A stretch of DNA of 64,000 bases from Pseudanabaena cinerea FACHB-1277 (GTDB taxonomy: Bacteria > Cyanobacteriota > Cyanobacteriia > Pseudanabaenales > Pseudanabaenaceae): the NCBI RefSeq assembly GCF_014696345.1, contig NZ_JACJPY010000002.1, positions 62,001-126,000 of the forward strand, written 5' to 3'. The number at the start of each line of letters is the position of its first letter. Position 1 is the stretch's first letter. Of this stretch, positions 19,300 through 28,663 are shown in pieces. The notes beneath the pieces are model-generated. The model saw only the letters and a program-made list of their open reading frames with translations, was not told where the DNA came from and searched no databases. The translations under genes were made by a program, and so were the position numbers.

Positions 19300-20394
19300 A
19301 TGCCACCCAAATCATCCATCCCCAAAACACAACAACACTTCTCAACGTTTGATCCGCGTTACTTTTCGCAACAAATTCAAGTTACTTCAGCGCCCATGAC
19401 CGATGAGCTGAGGCGTTGGATCGCGGACAACAAATTTGCTGGGGTTGGCGATCGCTGGCTTGTGCAGGAGCTAATAAATCACGGTATCAGCCCTAGCGCG
19501 GCTAACCGAGAAGTAACCACAGTTAGTCAAAATCCTTATTTTCAAGCGGGGCAGAAATTTCTGCAACTACTAAAAAAACACGAATCCCACGCTAGCATTC
19601 TTGCTGACCTAGCATCACTATCCCCACAATCACAATCGATTGAATGCAGAGAAAAGATTAGCCGCAACGATTTTCTAGAAAATTATTATGCTAAAAATGT
19701 GCCTCTAATCCTTACTGGGATCACCAATAACTGGGCAGCCCTTTCACTTTGGAATCCTGAATATCTAAAAACTAATTTTGGACAAGTTGAAATAGAAGTT
19801 CAGAGCGATCGTAACAGCGATCGCCTTTACGAAATCAATATCGAAAAGCATCGCCAAAAAATGCAAATGGCAGATTATGTGGATGCTGTTGTAAAAGGTG
19901 GGGCAACTAATGATTATTATATGGTGGCAAATAACGGCAATCTTGAAAAAACAGCACTGCGCGGATTGCTCAATGATCTAGAGATATTTCCTGAATATCT
20001 CGATCCTCAGGATACCGATGGTAAAGCTTTCTTTTGGTTTGGCTCAGGGGGAACAATTACGCCTCTGCATCACGATCCTGTAAATCTGATCTTTGTGCAG
20101 GTTTATGGTCGCAAGGTATGGCAAATTATTTCACCACATTACACCCATATGTTGTACAACTATCGCGGTGTATTCAGCGAAGTGGATATCGAAAATCCCG
20201 ATTATGAAAAATATCCCCTATTTCAAAGGATTCCTATTATTGAAGTCACCCTCGAACCAGGGGATGCGATCTTTATGCCCGTTGGTTGGTGGCACGCTGT
20301 CAAATCCCTCGACATTAGTATTTCTATGTCCTTTACTAACTTTGTATTTCCCAATAAATATGACTGGAACTTTCCATCTATTACTTATACTTAA
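19300..20394 (+). CDS. Cupin-like/JmjC-domain protein
   Basis: GTITPLHHDPVNLIFVQVYGRKVWQIISPHYT and EPGDAIFMPVGWWHAVKSLDISISMSFTNF. Confidence 0.85.
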   Translation: MPPKSSIPKTQQHFSTFDPRYFSQQIQVTSAPMTDELRRWIADNKFAGVGDRWLVQELINHGISPSAANREVTTVSQNPYFQAGQKFLQLLKKHESHASILADLASLSPQSQSIECREKISRNDFLENYYAKNVPLILTGITNNWAALSLWNPEYLKTNFGQVEIEVQSDRNSDRLYEINIEKHRQKMQMADYVDAVVKGGATNDYYMVANNGNLEKTALRGLLNDLEIFPEYLDPQDTDGKAFFWFGSGGTITPLHHDPVNLIFVQVYGRKVWQIISPHYTHMLYNYRGVFSEVDIENPDYEKYPLFQRIPIIEVTLEPGDAIFMPVGWWHAVKSLDISISMSFTNFVFPNKYDWNFPSITYT

Positions 20395-20470
20395 AACGCA
20401 GACTGTCGTGCCAACCGCTAAGCGGGCGACAAGGCATCTGGGTTTAGTTTATAACTATGTTGAGATACTT

Positions 20471-20589
20471 AATTATGTTAACCAAACAAGGTCAGTACAA
20501 TTGGCTATTAATCGGGGGAGGGTTATTGGTATTTCTAGCCTCTCTTTTTTCAATTATGGGATTTTGATCGCTTTCCCTATCCTGTATTT
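20471..20589 (+). pseudogene. Decayed duplicate of the 5' end of the downstream GT39 gene
   Basis: MLTKQGQYNWLLIGGGLLVFLASLFSIMGF*; near-identical DNA at 21981-22101. Confidence 0.9.
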
Positions 20590-20597
20590 AGTCTTAT

Positions 20598-21995
20598 CTA
20601 AAATACTCGTGATAACGAGAACTGTATACAGTAAAAACAGAGAAGCATGGTTGTAATAAAATCCAGATATTTCTCAAGATGTTTATACTTGGAAACAAAA
20701 ATTGCCAACATTATGTATAGGGTAAACATTCCCGTAATGTAGCGAGATCCACTTAACAGCCATGTTGGCGAAAATGATATAAGAATGTAAGCAAAGGAAA
20801 ATAATGCATAGGATATTCTCATGTTTCTAAATGTATGTATAAGTATTGAGAAGGATAAAAAAAATAGAAATGTTTGTGGAATCCATACATTTATAGCCAT
20901 AATTTTACCTAGGGCAAAGATATTTATAAAGCCATTTTTTAAGTTCTCTGCAAAAAAGCCAAAATTTTGTATCCAATGCTCTTTTTGATAGGTTAGAAAC
21001 GTCAACCATTCACCAGACACAAATTTGTTGAGTAATAGATACCCAAACGTGCCAAATGGAACAAGTAGTAAACTAATCATCATTTGCAAATATGTCACAA
21101 AATATTTTTTATTAATGCTGGGTTGACTTTTTTTATTTAAATTGTTTAAATTTTTACATTCATAGATTATTTCAGTGATAATAGGTATCAGTAAAAGGAT
21201 TCCCTGCGTTCTTGTAAGAGCAGCTAGTAAACCTAGAAATCCTGACAAAAGCCAATTTTTCTCCCTTAAAAAATAGAAAGTCATAATACATAGACACATG
21301 AAAAGACTTTCTGTATAGACTATACTAAAGAAAAATGAAAAAGGAAATATTAGGATATATTTTATTGTATTAAATGCTATTTCATCATTTTTTAGTTCCA
21401 TCAGAATAAGTCGATAAACATAAAATAAAGCGACAATTAAAAATATATTAGATACAACTAATCCTGACAGGAAATAATCATTTATAAGTCTGTTGAAAAT
21501 ATTTATTAAGAGAGGATATAATGGATAAAAAACAATTAAGAATCTTTCATCTCCAGTATTTTGATAGCCATGCTGTGCAATTGAAAGATAATTTGCTGTA
21601 TCCCACTTACTCCATATTGCTTTAAGATGTTCAAGTATAGATAGTTTGCCACTATTTTCTGATATATAAAATGTAAAGTTGAGTATAAAAATTGTCATTC
21701 TATTCACAAAGAAAAAAGGCAAAATTTTAGTTAGAATATCTAAATTTTCATATAGTCTAAAATTTGAAAATGGAAAATTAAGATAGTTTAATCGTTTGAT
21801 TAGCTTGCTATCAGATTTAAATTTATTGACAGTAATATAGTTAGTCTCATTGTTATTAACTATAGGCAATATTTTGTCTGTATTGGAGTTCAATATTATC
21901 CTTTGAATCAGCAATATCAAGCATAGTAAAGTAATAAGCAAAGCTAAAATAGCGGTAGAATTAGCAAAAAAATTCATACAAATTATGTTAACCAA
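20598..21995 (-). CDS. PIG-V-like mannosyltransferase family membrane protein
   Basis: Multi-TM; FYPLYPLLINIFNRLI, FPFSFFFSIVYTESLFMCLCIMTFYFLREKNWLLSGFLGLLAALTRTQGILLLIP. Visibly AT-rich. Confidence 0.75.
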   Translation of the reverse strand: MVNIICMNFFANSTAILALLITLLCLILLIQRIILNSNTDKILPIVNNNETNYITVNKFKSDSKLIKRLNYLNFPFSNFRLYENLDILTKILPFFFVNRMTIFILNFTFYISENSGKLSILEHLKAIWSKWDTANYLSIAQHGYQNTGDERFLIVFYPLYPLLINIFNRLINDYFLSGLVVSNIFLIVALFYVYRLILMELKNDEIAFNTIKYILIFPFSFFFSIVYTESLFMCLCIMTFYFLREKNWLLSGFLGLLAALTRTQGILLLIPIITEIIYECKNLNNLNKKSQPSINKKYFVTYLQMMISLLLVPFGTFGYLLLNKFVSGEWLTFLTYQKEHWIQNFGFFAENLKNGFINIFALGKIMAINVWIPQTFLFFLSFSILIHTFRNMRISYALFSFAYILISFSPTWLLSGSRYITGMFTLYIMLAIFVSKYKHLEKYLDFITTMLLCFYCIQFSLSRVF

Positions 21996-23391
21996 ACAAG
22001 GTCAGTACAATTGGCTGTTAATCGTAGGGGGGCTATTTGTATTTCTAGCCTCCCTCTCTTTAAGGTTATGGGATCTTGATCGCTTTCCCTATCCTGTATT
22101 TGATGAGGTGCATTTTCCTAAGTTTGCCGAGAACTATTTATTGGGGATACCATCCAACGATGCACATCCGCCCTTAGGTAAATACTTGATTGCTTTGGGA
22201 ATTGTGTTATTTGGACATAACGAAATAGGCGATCGCGTTGCCAGTGCGGTCATCGGTGCGGCGATTCCTTTGCTAGTGACGGGGCTAGTCTATCGTCTTA
22301 CCTCAAAGACTTTTTTAGCCATATTGGCGGGGATAATGACCTTTGCCGATGGTTTGCTTTTGGTAGAGTCGCGCTATGGATTATTAAATGTCTTTCTGGT
22401 AGCACTGGGACTAGGATCACAAATTTTTCTGTTGACAGGTTTAGAAAGTCAATTAGCACATCAAGCAAAGTCACGTTGGCTAATGCTGAGTTTGTCAGGG
22501 ATTATGCTTGGTTTTTGTGCTGGGGTCAAATGGAATGGTGCTGGTTTTTGGTTAATGACTTGGATTTTGATCGCGATCGCCTTATTGGCAAGAAATCCAC
22601 TAATTCAAAAATTATTATCAAAGATGAATATAAATCTCAGCATCAAACTCGGTAAATTGGCAGACCTAGGGACTTTGCCTTGGTATCAATACTTGGTTTG
22701 TTTTGTGATTATGCCTGCGATCGCTTACATCCTCCAATGGACTCCCCACGTAATCATGGTACTAAAAACCTTTGCTCCTAATGCCACAGGCTGGCAATGG
22801 CTTCAGGCTTTTGGTAAACATTTAGCGATGAGTAACCAATATATTTACCAATGGAATACATCGCCTAGTTCTATTGGCACACCCGATCATCCGATCCATC
22901 CATACTGCTCAAGCGCTCTGTCATGGGCTTTGTCGATGCGTCCTGTTGCTTACTATTTCCATGCCGATGGCGATGTTTGGCAGAATGTCCATGCTTTGGG
23001 CAATCCGATTTTGTGGTGGCTATCGACCTTAGCGGTCATCGCGATCGCCTGTTGGGGAATTGTGAAAATGCGTCCAGCCCTAATCTATGTATCAGTGGGC
23101 TATGCCGCCAACTATTTCCCTTGGTTTATCGTCAAGCGTTGCCTATTTATTTACCATTACATGAGTCCTTCGGTATTTAGCTTCATTGCTCTAGCCATAT
23201 TAACTAATTCCCTCTATCAACAAAAGCAGATTTGGGGCAAAATTCTCGCTGTCATAATTATGACGGCGATATTTTCAGCACAAATATTTTTCATGCCGAT
23301 CTGGTTGGGTCTGCCCCTATCACCCCAAGCCTTTTATCAAAGAATGTGGTTTTTACCGAACAGCCCATTTTCAGGATTTAACTGGATCTAG
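21985..23391 (+). CDS. Dolichyl-phosphate-mannose--protein mannosyltransferase family (GT39)
   Basis: FDEVHFPKFAENYLLGIPSNDAHPPLGKYLIALGI, FCAGVKWNGAGFWLM, MRPVAYYF, PWFIVKRCLFIYHYMS. Confidence 0.87.
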   Translation: MLTKQGQYNWLLIVGGLFVFLASLSLRLWDLDRFPYPVFDEVHFPKFAENYLLGIPSNDAHPPLGKYLIALGIVLFGHNEIGDRVASAVIGAAIPLLVTGLVYRLTSKTFLAILAGIMTFADGLLLVESRYGLLNVFLVALGLGSQIFLLTGLESQLAHQAKSRWLMLSLSGIMLGFCAGVKWNGAGFWLMTWILIAIALLARNPLIQKLLSKMNINLSIKLGKLADLGTLPWYQYLVCFVIMPAIAYILQWTPHVIMVLKTFAPNATGWQWLQAFGKHLAMSNQYIYQWNTSPSSIGTPDHPIHPYCSSALSWALSMRPVAYYFHADGDVWQNVHALGNPILWWLSTLAVIAIACWGIVKMRPALIYVSVGYAANYFPWFIVKRCLFIYHYMSPSVFSFIALAILTNSLYQQKQIWGKILAVIIMTAIFSAQIFFMPIWLGLPLSPQAFYQRMWFLPNSPFSGFNWI

Positions 23392-25491
23392 AAAATTTGC
23401 GCGCAAAACAATGTAAATCAAAACCATAGCCATCGCCCAACTAATCTTGCTTCCCCATTGTTCGGCTTGAGTACCGACATACTGCAACCGCAATAAATGT
23501 CGACCTTGAGGAATGGCAACCTGTACTTGTCCCTGCGAGTTTGCATCTAGGAGAGCGCTTTTATCATCAATCCACACTTGCCATGCAGGATAATAAAACA
23601 TTCGCAAAGTTAAATATTTATTAGATTGATTAGGATCGCCTTCATTGCCCAGAGATTGATTCTCCACCAAAATTTGCCTCCGTCCAAACTGCCATGACTG
23701 AATTTGGATCGACTCTGCGGTATCGGGCTCGGCATAACTCGCTAGTGGATAAGTGCGATCGGGGGGCATCGGCATTGTTACTTCCTTAGCGCGATATTCA
23801 GGCACATCAACGATCGCCAAACCATCAGCAAAGCGCCAATGCCACCAGAGTATCGATGTACCTTGCCCTTCCACATTTGGTTCTTTGGGAAATTCTTTTT
23901 GACTAGCAAGAGTTGTAAATTTAGTCACCAAGGCGGGATCGAATCCAGTATGTTGAAATACGATTTTGTCTGTGAATATATAGCTAGTCAATGTCAAACC
24001 AATGATGAGAACTGTGATAAATATTTGGGTTGATTTTCTTAATAAGAGCTGCACCATAATACAAGGAACTAATTTTTGGTGATGCGGCGAAGCCACGTCA
24101 CCAAAAGTTTGGTTCCATATTTGCCAACCTAGACCACCCAAAATCATCGGTATTGTCGTGACCGTAAGACCATACCACCGCCAAGAAAATTGAATTTTTT
24201 GCAATATGGGAACAAATGAATAGAGCCATGCCCCTAAGTCAGTTGTCATTAGTAAGGCGATCGCACTGATGCTCAACCATAAGCCCATAGAGTCATTGCG
24301 GTTAATTAGCCAAGCGATCGCCCCAATTAGCAGCACCGTCACGATTAGTCCAAAGTAGGGAATCATGCCTGAACTGGTTTCAAACCAATGGCTAGCGAAA
24401 TGAGGATGTAAGCTATGTAAGCCATCTAGGAGCAGGCGATTTTGTGGTAAATATTCAGGTGAGAAATTGATCGATGCAATTTGGACCAGTTGCTGATCGC
24501 AGATAATCGGCAATAGAAAAAAGCTAATTCCCACAAAGCCCAAAATGGCACTGAGATAGCAGCGTCCCACGGCAACAACATAATTGCCGATATTAACGAT
24601 AAATCGCTGGCGCGTCCTACTAGCCCCCTCTGTTTGATCTTGTTGATCTTGATGCTTGAGTAAGTCTTTGAGCAACCACAGAGGGATTAGTAACCAGACT
24701 AAAAAACTAATCAACAGAGTTGGTAGATGCGATAGCCCCATCATTCCCCAAGCGATCGCTAAACTGATGGCATGGTTGGGTTGACTGAACGTTACAGGAG
24801 CTTGATTAACTTGATTAATTATTTGATCGATGAGTTTGTAAGTGGCTCGCAATACCCAAGGAATGAAGGCGATCGCCCAAACCTCAGCGATCGCCCCACG
24901 CTGATAAATATCAATCAAAAAATAGGGCGAAGCTACTGCTAAACCAGCAATCACTAAAGCCAACCAAGAGGGGAAGTACAGTTTTGCGTAGAGGTATATC
25001 CCCCAAGCAAGGGTAAAAGCTGCTAATACCATGCTCCCTATCAAAGATGAAGGCACATCCATTCCCAAAAGACTAAAGGGCAGAGTAGCAATCATTAACA
25101 TTGGTGGATAGAAGACAAAAGTGGCATTACCGAAGCCAAAATTAGAAAACTCTAACCAGCGCGGATAAAGCTGTCCACTTGCAAATTGACGTTGATATTG
25201 AAATGCCCAACTTAGATTAAATTGCGTGGAATGGGTAATCGGATAGCCGTGGATAAGCATTGGTATAATTGCGATCGCGGCAATTCCCACTAAAACCAAG
25301 CCAAGCAATAATCCATTAATAAGTTGTCTTAAATTTAACTGTTTTGAGTGGAAATCTTGCTTTAGATAACTAAGCCCCATAGTTTTAGATAAATAATTAC
25401 TTTGTAGAATGGACAGTCTATTGAGGCTTTGAGGAATACAAAAATATCTCCAATCTGCTTTGTCTATGGGAAGCGATTTTTTGCCAAACAA
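23371..25491 (-). CDS. Multi-TM membrane protein, YfhO/6-pyruvoyl-tetrahydropterin-synthase-related type
   Basis: HSTQFNLSWAFQYQRQFASGQLYPRWLEFSNFGFGNATFVFYPPMLMIATLPF; C-terminal beta-rich domain. Start uncertain. Confidence 0.68.
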   Translation of the reverse strand: MFGKKSLPIDKADWRYFCIPQSLNRLSILQSNYLSKTMGLSYLKQDFHSKQLNLRQLINGLLLGLVLVGIAAIAIIPMLIHGYPITHSTQFNLSWAFQYQRQFASGQLYPRWLEFSNFGFGNATFVFYPPMLMIATLPFSLLGMDVPSSLIGSMVLAAFTLAWGIYLYAKLYFPSWLALVIAGLAVASPYFLIDIYQRGAIAEVWAIAFIPWVLRATYKLIDQIINQVNQAPVTFSQPNHAISLAIAWGMMGLSHLPTLLISFLVWLLIPLWLLKDLLKHQDQQDQTEGASRTRQRFIVNIGNYVVAVGRCYLSAILGFVGISFFLLPIICDQQLVQIASINFSPEYLPQNRLLLDGLHSLHPHFASHWFETSSGMIPYFGLIVTVLLIGAIAWLINRNDSMGLWLSISAIALLMTTDLGAWLYSFVPILQKIQFSWRWYGLTVTTIPMILGGLGWQIWNQTFGDVASPHHQKLVPCIMVQLLLRKSTQIFITVLIIGLTLTSYIFTDKIVFQHTGFDPALVTKFTTLASQKEFPKEPNVEGQGTSILWWHWRFADGLAIVDVPEYRAKEVTMPMPPDRTYPLASYAEPDTAESIQIQSWQFGRRQILVENQSLGNEGDPNQSNKYLTLRMFYYPAWQVWIDDKSALLDANSQGQVQVAIPQGRHLLRLQYVGTQAEQWGSKISWAMAMVLIYIVLRANFLDPVKS

Positions 25492-26201
25492 ACAATCGAA
25501 ACACCAAAAGGCAATGATATTTGTGATAGTAAATTTTTTTCCAGTTTAAACACTTGATAAAGCAGATTATTTATTAAGGTTGATGGGAGCTTAGCATCGG
25601 AGCTATGGTGACGCTGATTGAGATTGCCAACTAAACGAGTGATCACAATCAGAGGAAATAGAAATGTATTGAGATAGGACACAAATACGATTTCATATCC
25701 TGCTTGATTTAACAATTCCGTAAGACTTTTTTTAGTATAGCGGCGTTTGTGGTGGTGAATCTCGTCATGGGCGCTCCAAAGAAACTGATAGGCAGGGACT
25801 GTAATTAATATTTGACCTTGGGGCTTGAGATAATGCTTCGCCATGAGCAAAGCTGATAAATCATGATCCAGATGTTCAATCATATCGAGAAACATTACGA
25901 GGTCAAAATCATGCTCTGGCAAACTATTTTTTTCGAGAACCCCCTGCGTAACTTGAGTTAAACCCTTATCATGGCAAACCTGAACTGCGATCGCCTCAAT
26001 ATCTATTCCCCAAGCTTCATATTTACTAGCAGATTCAGTTTTAAAAGCTTCCAAAATAAAACCTGTACCACAGCCAACATCAAGGATCTTGCCTTGGGGC
26101 AAATATTGCCAAATTAGACTGGTCAGAATCTCGCGGCGGGCACGAAACCACCAATGCTGAGACTCTAATTCATACATTTCTTGATAAAGTTTAGTTTCCA
26201 T
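25464..26201 (-). CDS. Class I SAM-dependent methyltransferase
   Basis: ILDVGCGTGFILEAFK; LVMFLDMIEHLDHD. Confidence 0.86.
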   Translation of the reverse strand: METKLYQEMYELESQHWWFRARREILTSLIWQYLPQGKILDVGCGTGFILEAFKTESASKYEAWGIDIEAIAVQVCHDKGLTQVTQGVLEKNSLPEHDFDLVMFLDMIEHLDHDLSALLMAKHYLKPQGQILITVPAYQFLWSAHDEIHHHKRRYTKKSLTELLNQAGYEIVFVSYLNTFLFPLIVITRLVGNLNQRHHSSDAKLPSTLINNLLYQVFKLEKNLLSQISLPFGVSIVCLAKNRFP

Positions 26202-26278
26202 GTGAGTAGCTCAACATAAATTAAAATCTAAACCCAGAAATAGTTCCGTCCGCTACGCGGGCAAAATTATCTCTTGGT

Positions 26279-27061
26279 TTAGCTACTTAATACACTTGTT
26301 TCTGTGTAGTTTTCTAGTAGATGTTTGCGGACTTGGCGCTTCATTTGTACTAAGACATAAAACATTTCCCAAGAGTCTCGCAATGGGGACACACTAGAGT
26401 TAGGTGAATTATGCCAAGTTATCGGCACTTCGCAGATGGAGATACCTAACTCTCGCGCTATTAATAATATTTCGACATCAAAAGCAAAGCGCGTAGTTTG
26501 TAGTAACCCAAAAATTTGCTTTGCAGTATGGGCGCGGAATACTTTAAAGCCACATTGCGTGTCATGGATACCATTAATTACAAATAGACGCACTAGCATA
26601 TTAAAAATTCTGCCCATCAACTCGCGATAGAGGGGCTGATGCTGCACAATCTGAGACTGAGGTAAAGCCCTTGAACCAATGGCGATCGCGTAGTCGTTTT
26701 GAACTGCCGCAATTAATTTGGGTAATTCCGTAATTGGGGTCGATAGGTCAGTATCCATAAATGAGACATATTTGCCCCTAGCGGCTTCTATGCCAACTTT
26801 GACTGCATAGCCTTTGCCCATATTGTGCTGAAGATTGATCAATCTCAACTCAAAATCAGGAAATTGGCTAATGTACGCACTTACAATTTCTCCAGTGCGA
26901 TCGCCGCTACCATCATTGACCACAATCACTTCAAATCGATCGCCCAATTGTTTCCCCTCAATTGCGGGCAATATCAATGGCAACTCCACCCTAAGTTGAC
27001 TAATAGACGACAAAATTCGTTCTTCTTCATTGTATGCAGGTAAAATAATAGAAGTAAGCAT
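26279..27061 (-). CDS. Glycosyltransferase family 2, dolichyl-phosphate glucosyltransferase-like
   Basis: SIILPAYNEEERI; FEVIVVNDGSGDRTGEIV; GKGYAVKVGIEAARGKYVSFMDTDLSTPI; DTQCGFKVF. Confidence 0.87.
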   Translation of the reverse strand: MLTSIILPAYNEEERILSSISQLRVELPLILPAIEGKQLGDRFEVIVVNDGSGDRTGEIVSAYISQFPDFELRLINLQHNMGKGYAVKVGIEAARGKYVSFMDTDLSTPITELPKLIAAVQNDYAIAIGSRALPQSQIVQHQPLYRELMGRIFNMLVRLFVINGIHDTQCGFKVFRAHTAKQIFGLLQTTRFAFDVEILLIARELGISICEVPITWHNSPNSSVSPLRDSWEMFYVLVQMKRQVRKHLLENYTETSVLSS

Positions 27062-27099
27062 AGTTTACGATCGATGAATAGAAAAGCACAATAGGTTAA

Positions 27100-27185
27100 G
27101 ACTTACGCAAAACGGTCAAAATTAGGGGCAATTTATGAATTGCCCCTACGATAGAATCAGGATTTCAAGGTCTCTTGCGTAAGTC
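27100..27185. repeat. MITE-like element with 11-bp perfect TIRs GACTTACGCAA/TTGCGTAAGTC
   Basis: Both TIRs read directly; internal hairpin TAGGGGCAATT-TATG-AATTGCCCCTA. Confidence 0.75.
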
Positions 27186-27274
27186 CTATAGGTACGGGAT
27201 CAAGTATTCACTTTTTCACAACTATCCTCTCAGAATTTAGTGCTTAGCGATTGTGTTTGCGAAAGGCGATTTGA

Positions 27275-27808
27275 TCAATAGCCTAGACTTTCATTATGAT
27301 TTTGTTTTGGCACTTCGGAAACTGTCGCAGGCACCTCCCGCTTAGGACGCAGGGGCGCGGCTTGCAAAAACAAAGACTGCTCAGGACGTTCGCGTACTAA
27401 CTCCCCTGGCTTATTTTGAATAGACTGTAATCTCTCATTATCAAAAGCACCAGTGGCATTGGTTAGCTGTCGCTCTTGGCGCTTTAGTTGTTCTAACTTT
27501 TTATATTGCTGATTCCATTGTTCTTGGGCATAGACTGTCCAGCCGTAAATCGCAAAAACCGCCACAGTCAATAACACCGTTGAGGCGATCGCTAACTTTT
27601 GAGTGGTAATTAGCAGCTTTAACCATAAAGGCAAAGGAAACTGATTAGTCCTTGGCAAACGCTTGAGATTGCGGTTAGGATTGCGAGTTTTCACCTGTTG
27701 AGGGGTGGGCAGACGCTTACCTTGGCGATCGCGAGGTTGAGGATATCGCTGCGGTTCGGAGACTCTGGCTCTGCTTGCTGTCATTTTTTTAACTCTACGC
27801 TCACTCAA
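27275..27808 (-). CDS. Single-TM coiled-coil protein, FtsL/DivIC-like topology
   Basis: Basic N-terminus, TM IASTVLLTVAVFAIYGWTVYAQ, then EQWNQQYKKLEQLKRQERQL. Confidence 0.5.
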   Translation of the reverse strand: MSERRVKKMTASRARVSEPQRYPQPRDRQGKRLPTPQQVKTRNPNRNLKRLPRTNQFPLPLWLKLLITTQKLAIASTVLLTVAVFAIYGWTVYAQEQWNQQYKKLEQLKRQERQLTNATGAFDNERLQSIQNKPGELVRERPEQSLFLQAAPLRPKREVPATVSEVPKQNHNESLGY

Positions 27809-27906
27809 ATTTCACCACTGCTACTTTTACCATACTCAAGAGAGATGCCTAAATCAAGACCCTAGGGTCTAAACCATGAAAATTTGCAATCTTAGAATTA
27901 TAGTGA

Positions 27907-28494
27907 TTATTGGTTTTTTGGCAATAAAAATTTAATCATTACCTGATCGCCTTCTTTTAAGCCCAACTCCTGAGTTAGTCCAGCGCGTACCTCAATTACA
28001 TTATCCGCCATAACCCCACCTTCAGGATAGATCGGACAAGGATCGCTCACACACATAGTGGCATTGCGGGCGATCGCCTGTACCTGGCCATTTAGCAGAA
28101 AGATCATATCCAGTGGTGAAGGCGTATTTTTCATCCAAAAAGCAACAGGACGCGCAGGCGTAAAAGGAAATAACATCCCGCGATCGTCGGGCAGAGGCGG
28201 ACGAAACATTAGCCCTTGAGCTTGTTGTTGGGCGGTGGCTGCCACCTCTAGCTGGATTTCACGTCCAGCAATATTGACTGTCGCCGCAATCGGTAAATAT
28301 TGGGCGGGATCAACCACTGCATTAGGTTGAGTAGGTGCGGTGGTTTTGATCGGTTGTGAGTCAGGGGTTCTAATTTGATCCGAAGCCACAGGTGTGTCGC
28401 AAGCCATCAATAGAAAACTTAAACAGGCTGCCAAGGCTAATGATAATTTAGGCTTGATGCCAATCTCAGGTTTGTATTTGGAGGTTTTTACCAC
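27907..28494 (-). CDS. DUF192 domain lipoprotein-like protein
   Basis: FLLMAC; QGLMFRPPLPDDRGMLFPF, FWMKNTPSPLDMIFL, VIEVRAG. Confidence 0.87.
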   Translation of the reverse strand: MVKTSKYKPEIGIKPKLSLALAACLSFLLMACDTPVASDQIRTPDSQPIKTTAPTQPNAVVDPAQYLPIAATVNIAGREIQLEVAATAQQQAQGLMFRPPLPDDRGMLFPFTPARPVAFWMKNTPSPLDMIFLLNGQVQAIARNATMCVSDPCPIYPEGGVMADNVIEVRAGLTQELGLKEGDQVMIKFLLPKNQ

Positions 28495-28663
28495 TTTTTT
28501 GTTTTTTTATCTTTTTTTAGTTGAAAAATAGAGTTTGATCATCTTAATGTTTCAGCATCACCTGTTGTGCCATGGATCACTTAAATATTGTCTTTAGATC
28601 GAACTAGGATGAGGTATGTCACAATTTTTAGAAGTCCTGACCAGCAATATCGCCAGTTAAACT

